A stretch of 39,596 bases of DNA, from positions 1 through 39,596 of the forward strand of contig CAZWHE010000018.1 of NCBI GenBank assembly GCA_964633825.1, in the 5' to 3' direction. Positions 32,882 to 39,596 of this stretch are shown here, piece by piece. A program made the translations under genes and the position numbers. The notes under the pieces are model-generated. The model was not told the origin of the DNA and searched no databases. It was given only the letters and a program-made list of their open reading frames with translations. This stretch comes from CAZWHE01 sp964633825. GTDB taxonomy: Bacteria > Planctomycetota > B15-G4 > CAYZWU01. Every line of letters starts with the position of its first letter. The stretch's first letter is position 1.

Positions 32882-33193
32882 TTGGAAATCCTCCTGAAAA
32901 CAGCCGCCTTTTTACTCTGCTTGGCTCTCCTGCAGGGGATCGTGGGGATCGTTTTCTTCCGCCGCAGGGCCGCGCTCGTTTATTTCTTTTTCCAGACCCT
33001 CTTTCTGTTCTGGTCGGCCGTGGCCGTGCTCGCTTTCCAGGGAAAGACGGGCGCTTTTGCGGGATGGGGATGCATCGTCCTGTTCGGCCTCTTCTTTCTC
33101 GCGGGCTTTCGCGCCTGGAAGAAGAGCGGAGCCTCTGCGGCTCCAAGAGCGGGGGCGAAAAATCCGACTCCCTTACCTCATGGGAAACCGTGA
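32882..33193 (+). CDS. Small three-helix membrane protein, unknown
   Basis: A 103-residue frame with TTG start 32882 and CGGGAG about 8 bp upstream. It encodes three hydrophobic segments at about 5-26, 33-52 and 59-77 with a Lys/Arg-rich C-terminal tail. The overlapping +1 frame from ATG 32875 gives an Arg/Pro-rich sequence with no such order, so this frame is preferred. No family was recognised. Its last 21 bp overlap the end of the convergent glyA-gcvT fusion gene. Confidence 0.5.
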   Translation: MEILLKTAAFLLCLALLQGIVGIVFFRRRAALVYFFFQTLFLFWSAVAVLAFQGKTGAFAGWGCIVLFGLFFLAGFRAWKKSGASAAPRAGAKNPTPLPHGKP

Positions 33194-36100
33194 AATCACT
33201 TTCGCCCGTTCGCTCACAACGAGCTTGTCGCCCCTCGCGACGGCGTCCATGGCCACGGGGGGAGGCGCCTTGCCCGGAGGCAGGGGAAAGACGGCGACGC
33301 GCGTGTTGATCCGGGCGCTCGACGAGTCGACGAGCGCCATGCCGACCTGCTTGCCTTTCACGAGGGCGCAGGAGGTCACGTTGCCGATATATTTTCCAGC
33401 CCTGTCCACGACGACATCCCCCTTTTTCACAGTGCGCGGCATCTTGGTGGTGACGCGGAAACGGACGATCTGCTTCTTCCTGGGCTCGATCCAGCGCTTC
33501 AGCAGGGCTTCACGCCCGATGAAGAAAGGCTTGTGAAACTTGACGAACGAGCCGTACCCGGCTTCGATCGGGTCGATGTCGTAGTCTCCGGCAAGCTCGT
33601 GTCCGTAGAGGGGAAGCCCGGCCTCGCACCGCGTGGAATCCCGGGCGCCGAGCCCGACGGGCGCCACGCCGAGAGGTCCGCCGGCGTCGAGGACGGCTTC
33701 CCAGAGAGCAACGGCGTTGTCGGGATGGACGTAGAGCTCGTAGGCGATCTCTTCGCCCGTGTACCCCGTGCGCGATGCGATCACGTTCACTCCGGCGAGC
33801 TCGATCTCGACGAAGAACGATCTGGGCTGTCGAAGCAGTTTTCGCTTGGTCTCAATGTCCTCGGCGAGGCTCAGAAGAGTTTCGAGCGAGGCCGGTCCCT
33901 GTAGCGCCAGGTCAATGCGGCGGTCGTCCCCGCTGGAAGGATCTTTCAGGTCGCGGATCTTCACGGGCCGCTCGATGCGGGCTCCCGGGTTTTCGCGCGA
34001 GATCAGGATTTCTCCCGAATTGACCGCCCCGAACCAGGCCAGGTTCTTTTCCGCGTTCACGGCATTGCAGACGATCTGGTACCGATCGCGGCCGCGGCGG
34101 TAGATCATCACGTCGTCGAGGACCTTCCCGTCGGGATCGAGAATGTATGAGTAGAGGGCCTGGCCCGTCTTCATCCGCATGACATATCCGGTGGTGCAGA
34201 GATCGAGAAAGCGCGTCGCTCCCGGTCCGGCCACCTCCATCACGCCCATGTGCGCCACGTCGAAGAGGCCGGCCGAGGTCCGAACGGCGTTGTGCTCTTC
34301 GCTGACGCGCGTGTACCAGACCGGCATCTCCCAGCCCGCAAAGGGGATGAGGAAGTCTTTTTTGGCCAGGCTTCGATGAACGGAGTTGAGGGGGGTTTTT
34401 TTGAGCGGTCCTTCTTCCCGTTTCCACGAGTGTTCTTTGAGCGGCCGGCTTGCCGGAAGCTCGCCGCGTCCGATAAAGAAGGGTTTTTTCAGATCAAAAA
34501 GGGAAGGGTTTGCTTCGGCCAGACCGGCGGCGTCGGGCGCGCCGTCGGCGCCGATGACGAAACCCCTGTTTTCGGCGATCTTTTTCAGCGCGGCGAGCCC
34601 GACGGCACAGACCTTTTTCTTCCCCTCTTTCAGGATGTGCGACCACATGCCGGGCGCCTGGAGGGGGTGCATCTGGATTTCGTATCCTCCCGTGCCGAAG
34701 AGGCGCTCGCTCCGGGCCACAGTGAGGGTCGTACCGCCGCAGTCCACGCTGGTGAATCGCCCGTTTTCGAGGCCGCCGGCTTCGGGAAGGACCTGGGAAA
34801 GCACATCCTTGGCGCCCGGTCCGAGCAGGAGGAGGCGCACCCTTTGGTCCTTCACATCGACGGCGCGCCGGAGCTCGCGGATGACCACGGGACCGTCCAC
34901 TTTTTTGTAGACGTCGCCCGTGTCGAATGTGATGTAGCCGTCGGAGAGCCCGCGGAGCCAGGAAACCGCGCTCCTTCCGTCAAGCGTGTGGAGCGAGATG
35001 AGGAACCGATCGAATCCGGATGCGTCGCGATCGTCGCGGAAGAGCAAGAGGCCGCTGATCACCCGGCCCGATGCGTTGAGCATGAAAGCGTTCCGGACGG
35101 TTCCGGGCTCCATGGTCGCCACATCGCAGGTGGCGACGTTCTGGAGGAAGTGGGCGGCCCGTTCGCCGGTGACTTCGAGTACGGGCGCCTGGGTGAAGTC
35201 AACGAGGCCGCACCCCGACTTGAGCGCCGCGGTTTCGGCTTTTTCATCGCCGAAAGCACAGGCGGCCGTCACGCCGTCGATGCCGCCGGCCCGGGCGCCC
35301 GCTCTGGTGATCTCAGATTCCACGGCCGAGGCGTAGGCGCTGCCTCTCATCGAATAAAAGGGGTAAGCCGGATGTTTTTCCGGGTATGGCGGAGTTGTTC
35401 CCCTCAGGAGAGCACGGACCTCGGCCTTGACTTCCTCCATGATTTCGAAGTCGATTTTACCGCGGCCCAGCTCCAGGCCGGAGCCGATATAGTGGAACGG
35501 TTTGATGTTGGTCAGGACCTTGTGAATGAGACGGGCCAGCCTGTCGAGCTCGGCCTCTTTGAAGCCCCTCTGCGTGATCCACGTCGCGCCGATGCGAATC
35601 CCCGAAGGGTGGGCGGCGTTGGTGTCGCCGGCGATGGTGTTCTTGTTGAGGGTAATGTCGCAGAGATCGAGAATGCGCGACGCAACTTCGCCGCGGAGGG
35701 GTGCATTCTGCTCCCCTCTCTGCGTGTTGAGGTCGATGAGGAAGAGGTGGGAATCCGTTCCGTTGTATGCGAGCTTCAGGCCGCGCTTCACGAGCGCTTC
35801 GGCCAGGTAGGCGGCGTTCTTTTTGATCCCGCGCTGCAGCTCCCGGAAGTCTTCGGTCGCCGCGATTCCAAAGGCAACGGCTTTTGCCAGGATCGACTGG
35901 ATGTGGGGGCCGCCTTGTTCTCCTGGAAAGACGCCCATGTCGATCTTCTTGGCGATGTCGGGGTCGGTGGAGAGAATCAGCGCGCCCCGCGGCCCGCAGA
36001 GGGTCTTGTGCGTCGTTGTCATGACCACGTCTGCAAGACCGACCGGGCTGGGGAATTCGCCGGCCACCACCAGGCCCGCGGGATGGGAGATATCGGCGAG

Positions 36101-36856
36101 CAGGATGCAGTTGCCGCCGGCGCTGTCCGCGGCTTCGCGGAGGGCGTGCCAATCGATCGACCAGGGGTAGGCCGAAAAACCGGCAATGATCATCCTGGGC
36201 CTGTGCTCTTTTGCCAGGTCGATGATCTGGTCGTAATCGAGCCGGCCCGTGGCTTTTTTCACGCCGTAGGGAATGATGTTGAAGTTCATGCCCGACCGGT
36301 TGACGGGGCTTCCGTGGGTCAGGTGGCCGCCTGCCGAGAGGTGGAGGCCCATGACGGTTTCGCCCGGCTTGACAAAGGCGTTGTAGACGGCGTTGTTTGC
36401 CGCCGCTCCTGAAAGGGGTTGCACATTGGCGTAGATCTCGGAGGCCCGCACTTTGGGCCCCGGTCCTTCAAAGCGGTCCGTGGCAAAAAGCTCTGCGGCG
36501 CGCTGTTTGCACAGGGCTTCTGAAAAGTTGATGAAGTCGCATCCCTTGTAATAGCGTTTGTCGTAATACCGCCTGAAGAAAGAGAGGTGGTGGCTGAAAT
36601 CAAAGAGAGGTCTTTCTTTCGATTGGGACATGCGCGTCGAGGGGTAACCCTCTGCATAGAGGTTGGAAAAAGAGGTCGCCAGAGCCTGGCGGACGGCGAG
36701 AGGGCAGATGCTTTCCGATGCGACGAGTATGATCTTTCTGATCTGGCGCTCATCTTCCAGATCTATCAGGCTCGATGCTTCCGGGTCTATGCTCTGCAGA
36801 TCTTCGTCGAAGAGAGAATTCATGACGGTCTTATCGGTGAGGATTTTCTGAATCAT
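33173..36856 (-). CDS. Fusion: serine hydroxymethyltransferase plus two GcvT-type domains
   Basis: A single uninterrupted 1227-residue frame; ATG 36856 follows GGGAG, although Met12 (MNSLFDED) is also possible. Residues about 1-485 are a long-form SHMT with the PLP lysine Lys284 in TTHKTLCGPRG and a roughly 26-residue insert after AEGYPS. Residues about 525-800 are a degenerate GcvT domain: the catalytic-region motif reads RVISGLLLF, without the Asp pair, and the GLGARD block has become AVGLAALKKI. Residues about 820-1225 are a complete GcvT with KVLDDVMIY (Asp914, Asp915) and GLGARDSTRCEAG. Joining SHMT to GcvT could channel methylenetetrahydrofolate between glycine cleavage and serine formation. 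gcvH and gcvP are not in the window. Confidence 0.93.
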   Translation of the reverse strand: MIQKILTDKTVMNSLFDEDLQSIDPEASSLIDLEDERQIRKIILVASESICPLAVRQALATSFSNLYAEGYPSTRMSQSKERPLFDFSHHLSFFRRYYDKRYYKGCDFINFSEALCKQRAAELFATDRFEGPGPKVRASEIYANVQPLSGAAANNAVYNAFVKPGETVMGLHLSAGGHLTHGSPVNRSGMNFNIIPYGVKKATGRLDYDQIIDLAKEHRPRMIIAGFSAYPWSIDWHALREAADSAGGNCILLADISHPAGLVVAGEFPSPVGLADVVMTTTHKTLCGPRGALILSTDPDIAKKIDMGVFPGEQGGPHIQSILAKAVAFGIAATEDFRELQRGIKKNAAYLAEALVKRGLKLAYNGTDSHLFLIDLNTQRGEQNAPLRGEVASRILDLCDITLNKNTIAGDTNAAHPSGIRIGATWITQRGFKEAELDRLARLIHKVLTNIKPFHYIGSGLELGRGKIDFEIMEEVKAEVRALLRGTTPPYPEKHPAYPFYSMRGSAYASAVESEITRAGARAGGIDGVTAACAFGDEKAETAALKSGCGLVDFTQAPVLEVTGERAAHFLQNVATCDVATMEPGTVRNAFMLNASGRVISGLLLFRDDRDASGFDRFLISLHTLDGRSAVSWLRGLSDGYITFDTGDVYKKVDGPVVIRELRRAVDVKDQRVRLLLLGPGAKDVLSQVLPEAGGLENGRFTSVDCGGTTLTVARSERLFGTGGYEIQMHPLQAPGMWSHILKEGKKKVCAVGLAALKKIAENRGFVIGADGAPDAAGLAEANPSLFDLKKPFFIGRGELPASRPLKEHSWKREEGPLKKTPLNSVHRSLAKKDFLIPFAGWEMPVWYTRVSEEHNAVRTSAGLFDVAHMGVMEVAGPGATRFLDLCTTGYVMRMKTGQALYSYILDPDGKVLDDVMIYRRGRDRYQIVCNAVNAEKNLAWFGAVNSGEILISRENPGARIERPVKIRDLKDPSSGDDRRIDLALQGPASLETLLSLAEDIETKRKLLRQPRSFFVEIELAGVNVIASRTGYTGEEIAYELYVHPDNAVALWEAVLDAGGPLGVAPVGLGARDSTRCEAGLPLYGHELAGDYDIDPIEAGYGSFVKFHKPFFIGREALLKRWIEPRKKQIVRFRVTTKMPRTVKKGDVVVDRAGKYIGNVTSCALVKGKQVGMALVDSSSARINTRVAVFPLPPGKAPPPVAMDAVARGDKLVVSERAKVISRFPMR

Positions 36857-36897
36857 CGTTCAGCTCCCGGTTTTATTTCTCATGGTGATGAGCGACC

Positions 36898-36927
36898 GAT
36901 TCTAATCGCGCATGATTCTAATCGCGC
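36898..36927. repeat. Two direct copies of a 14-bp motif upstream of the glyA-gcvT fusion
   Basis: GATTCTAATCGCGC occurs at 36898-36911 and again at 36914-36927, a 16-bp period. It lies about 42-71 bp upstream of the fusion gene start, where an operator or activator site would sit. The two identical copies are too long to be dismissed lightly as chance. Confidence 0.55.
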
Positions 36928-36980
36928 CACCTGTGTGGTGCCACCCCCTTTTTTTTCCAGGGTGTCAGAATGACACCTGG
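36928..36980. repeat. REP-like palindromic element
   Basis: CACC-TGTGT-GGTG (36928-36940) is followed by a C-rich run and eight T's (36949-36956), then the strong palindrome GGTGTCA-GAA-TGACACC (36961-36977), which extends with one bulge to CCAG and CTGG. The pattern resembles the GGTGTCA/TGACACC repeats that scatter in genomes with RAYT (REP-associated) transposases. No transposase is present here. Only one copy was found in the window. Confidence 0.5.
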
Positions 36981-37098
36981 AGCTTCGAATGAACGAGGTG
37001 GTCTGCCAAAACGGCACTTCTTTTGGTGGAAATTGAATCAGGTGTGTCTTTATCTCTTTTATTATAACAAGTTATCCAAAAATAAGGTCGCAATGCCA

Positions 37099-37115
37099 TT
37101 GGCACTCCATTTGTT
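37099..37115 (+). promoter_or_regulatory. Candidate sigma-54 promoter for the receiver gene
   Basis: TTGGCAC at 37099-37105 and TTGTT at 37111-37115 match the -24/-12 consensus (TGGCAC-N5-TTGCT) with one mismatch, and the GG and GT dinucleotides are correctly spaced by 10 bp. A start site near 37126 would leave about 40 bp of leader before ATG 37167. The -24 element overlaps the small palindrome TGCCA-T-TGGCA (37094-37104). Upstream lies ATAAC-AA-GTTAT (37064-37075). The rest of the 310-bp gap (36857-37166) holds the repeats listed separately. Confidence 0.4.
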
Positions 37116-37166
37116 AATTTGCATGTTCCGATGTCATTCTGATTGGCCGATTGTCAGGTCTGAAAA

Positions 37167-37577
37167 ATGGACGCCCGATTTCGACAAAGACCGAGTAAAA
37201 AGACATTGTCCCTGCTGCTGGCCGAGGACGATGACGTCCTTCGTGATTCTTTAACAGCCTTTTTCCTGTCGCAGGGATTCAGGGTTTGTCCGGCGCGGTC
37301 CGGAACGGAGGCTGTTGAAATCGCCGTGGTTGAAAGGGTTTCCTTCTCGGTGATGGATGTCCATATGCCCGGATTGACCGGCATCGAAGCCCTCGAATCG
37401 ATTTCGAGCAAAATGGGATTTCTGCCTTGTATCTTCATGTCGGGCGATGCATCGGACGACATCATGATGAAAGCCCTCGCGGCCGGCGGGGTGTCCTTTC
37501 TCTCGAAACCGATCCATATCGAGTTAATGAGGGAGTCGGTGGACCGGCTGATCGACAGGTACTTCCGCGGGAAGTGA
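37167..37577 (+). CDS. Stand-alone response regulator receiver protein
   Basis: A 136-residue protein made of one CheY-like receiver domain. The acidic pocket Glu20-Asp21-Asp22, phosphoacceptor Asp64 (VMDVHMPG), Ser92 (FMSGDAS) and Lys114 (LSKPIHI) are all present. There is no output domain. It probably acts by protein-protein contact with a kinase or other partner. There is no histidine kinase in the window. groES begins 93 bp downstream on the same strand, so read-through is possible. Confidence 0.85.
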   Translation: MDARFRQRPSKKTLSLLLAEDDDVLRDSLTAFFLSQGFRVCPARSGTEAVEIAVVERVSFSVMDVHMPGLTGIEALESISSKMGFLPCIFMSGDASDDIMMKALAAGGVSFLSKPIHIELMRESVDRLIDRYFRGK

Positions 37578-37596
37578 ACCGTTATGTAAAAAGCCG

Positions 37597-37612
37597 GATC
37601 GACTCCTCGATC
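37597..37612 (+). promoter_or_regulatory. Perfect inverted repeat upstream of groES
   Basis: GATCGA-CTCC-TCGATC, a six-pair palindrome with a four-base loop, lies 58 bp before the groES start. No CIRCE-like TTAGCACTC/GAGTGCTAA is present. It could be an operator or a weak hairpin after the receiver gene; there is no T-run. Confidence 0.3.
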
Positions 37613-37670
37613 GAAAGTAAAAAAGTTGTCCAGTAGAAATTTTACGAGCACAACACTTGCAGGAGGAAAC

Positions 37671-37964
37671 ATGTCAGGAAAAATCAAACCACTTAATGAT
37701 CACGTCCTTATCCGGCGGGTTGAAGCGGAAGAGGTGACCAAGGGCGGAATCGTTCTTCCCGAAACGGCCAAAGAGAAACCGCGCGAAGGCATCGTTCTCG
37801 CCATCGGGGACGGAAAGCTGCTCGAAAACGGCGAGAGACTCGAGTTCCAGGTCAAGAAGGAGGACCGGGTTCTTTTCTCCTCGTATGCCGGGACGGAGAT
37901 CAAGATCGACGGCGAAGAGCTCCTTCTCGTCAGGGAAGACGAGATCCTGGCCGTTGTCGCTTGA
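37671..37964 (+). CDS. groES: Co-chaperonin GroES
   Basis: A 97-residue protein. ATG 37671 is chosen for the AGGAGG at 37661-37666, and the longer open frame from 37626 adds residues not found in GroES. KIKPLNDHVLIRRVEAEEVT starts the protein, and GGIVLPETAKEKPREG is the mobile loop. LENGERLEFQVKKEDRVLFS and the AGTEIKIDGEELLLVREDEIL end follow the family order. It caps GroEL and closes the folding chamber. groEL starts 78 bp downstream. Confidence 0.96.
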   Translation: MSGKIKPLNDHVLIRRVEAEEVTKGGIVLPETAKEKPREGIVLAIGDGKLLENGERLEFQVKKEDRVLFSSYAGTEIKIDGEELLLVREDEILAVVA

Positions 37965-37992
37965 CCGGGCCGGACCGTGAGTCGGTGAAAGT

Positions 37993-38012
37993 AAAAGGCC
38001 TTTTCGTAAGGC
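37993..38012 (+). other. Short hairpins between groES and groEL
   Basis: AAAAGGCCTTTT (37993-38004) is self-complementary and overlaps GCCTT-TTCGT-AAGGC (37998-38012). They fall in the groES-groEL gap and could be mutually exclusive small RNA folds that affect relative expression; no function is proven. Confidence 0.25.
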
Positions 38013-38042
38013 AAAATCAGTTAGAGAAAGAAGGAGTTATTG

Positions 38043-39596
38043 ATGACAGCTAAGAAGATAGCCTATGACCAGGACGCCAGGGAAAAGATACGCCGCGGCG
38101 TCAACAAACTCGCTCGGGCGGTCAAGGTGACGCTCGGCCCGCGGGGCCGAAACGTGATCCTTCAAAAGTCTTTCGGTTCTCCCACCATCACCAAGGACGG
38201 TGTGACCGTTGCGAAAGAGATCGAGCTCGAGGAAGCCTATGAAAACATGGGTGCCCAGATGGTCAAGGAGGTCGCCTCCAAGACATCCGATATCGCAGGC
38301 GACGGAACGACGACGGCGACGGTTTTGGCCGAAGCCGTTTACGAAGAAGGGCTCAAAAATGTCACGGCCGGAGCCAATCCTCTCAGCCTGAAGCGCGGCG
38401 TCGAGAAAGCCACCGCCGCCATCGTCGACGAGCTCGTCGGCATGAGCACGCCCGTCAAGGGAAAGAAAGAAATCTCCCAGGTCGGCTCCGTCGCTTCCAA
38501 CAACGACGCCTCTATCGGCGAAATCATCGCCGACGCCATGGAACGGGTGGGAAAGGACGGCGTCATCACCGTCGAGGAAGGCAAGTCCCTCGATACGACG
38601 GTGGAGTGGGTTGAGGGAATGCAGTTCGACAAAGGCTATCTTTCCCCTCACTTCGTGACCAGCCTCGAAAAGATGGGGTGTATCCTCGACGATCCCTATG
38701 TTCTCGTTTTCGAGAAGAAGCTCTCCAACATCAAGGACATGGTGCCCCTTCTCGAAAAAGTGGCCCAAGCCGGCAAGCCCCTTCTCATCATCGCCGAGGA
38801 CGTTGAAGGCGAAGCGCTCGCCACGCTCGTGGTCAATAAACTGCGCGGCGTCTTTTCCGCCGCTGCGGTCAAGGCCCCCGGTTTCGGCGACCGCCGGAAT
38901 GCCATGATGGAAGACATCGCCGTTCTGACGGGCGGCACAGCCGTGATGGAAGCGCTCGGCATCAACCTCGAAAGCCTCACACTCGATGACCTGGGCCGTG
39001 CAAAAAAGGTGATCATCACCAAAGACGACACCACCATTATCGAAGGCGCCGGCAAGAGCAAAGACATCCAGGGCCGCATCGCACAGATCAAGGCCGAGAT
39101 CGAGGGTTCCACCAGCGACTATGACCGCGAAAAGCTCCAGGAGAGGCTCGCCAAGCTTTCGGGCGGCGTGGCCCAGATCAACGTGGGCGCAGCGACCGAG
39201 TCGGAGATGAAAGAGAAGAAAGCCCGCGTCGAAGACGCCCTGCATGCCACGCGCGCCGCTGTCGAAGAGGGGATACTCCCCGGCGGAGGCGTTGCTCTTA
39301 TCAGGGCTTCCAAGGTGCTGGAAAACGTCAGAACAAAAGCCAAGGGGGATGAAAAGATCGGTGTTGATATCGTAAGCCGCTCCATTAAAGTCCCGCTCAA
39401 AACCATTGCCCAGAACGCGGGCTATGACGGATCCATCGTCTTGCAGAAAGTTATGGGAGCCAAGGGGTTGTCCGAAGGCTTCAACGCGGCGAAGGGCGAG
39501 TACGAGGACCTGTTGAAGTCAGGCATCATCGACCCGACCAAGGTAGTCCGCAACGCTCTGCAGAATGCGTCTTCCATCGCGACGCTTCTTCTGAAC
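38043..39596 (+). CDS. groEL: Chaperonin GroEL (3' end cut by the window)
   Basis: ATG 38043 follows AAGGAG (38031-38036) and the frame stays open for 518 codons to the window edge, so about 25-30 residues are missing. The protein begins MTAKKIAYDQDAREKIRRGV. The ATP-binding motif GDGTTTAT lies near residue 86, preceded by LGPRGRNV. The apical domain has EWVEGMQFDKGYLSPHFVT, and the equatorial return has RVEDALHATRAAVEEGILPG. It folds proteins in the cytoplasm with GroES just upstream. Only the end is missing, with no internal damage. Confidence 0.97.
   Translation, partial: MTAKKIAYDQDAREKIRRGVNKLARAVKVTLGPRGRNVILQKSFGSPTITKDGVTVAKEIELEEAYENMGAQMVKEVASKTSDIAGDGTTTATVLAEAVYEEGLKNVTAGANPLSLKRGVEKATAAIVDELVGMSTPVKGKKEISQVGSVASNNDASIGEIIADAMERVGKDGVITVEEGKSLDTTVEWVEGMQFDKGYLSPHFVTSLEKMGCILDDPYVLVFEKKLSNIKDMVPLLEKVAQAGKPLLIIAEDVEGEALATLVVNKLRGVFSAAAVKAPGFGDRRNAMMEDIAVLTGGTAVMEALGINLESLTLDDLGRAKKVIITKDDTTIIEGAGKSKDIQGRIAQIKAEIEGSTSDYDREKLQERLAKLSGGVAQINVGAATESEMKEKKARVEDALHATRAAVEEGILPGGGVALIRASKVLENVRTKAKGDEKIGVDIVSRSIKVPLKTIAQNAGYDGSIVLQKVMGAKGLSEGFNAAKGEYEDLLKSGIIDPTKVVRNALQNASSIATLLLN

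Noticed and set aside
34250..36412. Open frame of 720 codons on the plus strand opposite the glyA-gcvT fusion
   Set aside because: It is antisense to SHMT and GcvT motifs, and its composition (Gly, Arg, Glu, Val, Asp rich with no domain) is typical of a shadow frame.
37578..37670. CIRCE operator (HrcA site) before groES
   Set aside because: Neither TTAGCACTC nor GAGTGCTAA arms are present in the gap.

Overview
The window looks like a piece of a fairly GC-rich genome from an uncultured anaerobic or facultatively anaerobic bacterium. Several hints point weakly to Planctomycetota or a neighbouring candidate phylum. These are an exported DUF1570-like metallopeptidase with TPRs, a Rieske/cytochrome b gene set with an FAD/Fe-S oxidoreductase subunit (recalled from anammox planctomycetes, not checked here), and a wordy GroEL apical region. 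This placement is inference. No tRNA, rRNA, CRISPR array or insertion sequence was seen.

Left part (1-9160): the tail of an unrecognised protein, a TauE/SafE permease, an exported HExxH/TPR protein, MurJ, a DUF523 protein, a second exported TPR protein, a PlsC-type acyltransferase, two adjacent ECF-type sigma factor genes (the first broken by an in-frame TAG) and a small heat-shock protein.

Centre (9172-27364): the most striking region. Nine genes on the minus strand (26079 down to 11388), tightly packed and partly overlapping, encode an FAD/4Fe-4S NAD(P)H-type oxidoreductase, a Rieske protein, a b6-type cytochrome b, a ten-heme cytochrome c with six tandem class I domains, a NapA-like bis-MGD molybdoenzyme, two NapG-like ferredoxins, a NapH-like membrane ferredoxin, and a second NapH-like protein carrying three YHS/TRASH-like Cys motifs. 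A DUF255 thioredoxin-fold protein follows, then a terminator-like hairpin. MobA, which makes the guanylated molybdenum cofactor, is divergently encoded with a small protein. The simplest reading is a membrane complex linking (mena)quinol and perhaps NAD(P)H to nitrate, or another oxyanion, in the periplasm without NapB, NapC or NapD in the locus.

Right part (27361-39596): a CESA/CslA-like glycosyltransferase, QueA, LigA, ThiE, a small membrane protein, and a 1227-residue protein joining serine hydroxymethyltransferase to two GcvT-type domains, the first lacking the catalytic aspartate region. Then come a repeat-rich intergenic region, a stand-alone receiver protein with a possible sigma-54 promoter, and groES-groEL, with groEL cut by the window end.
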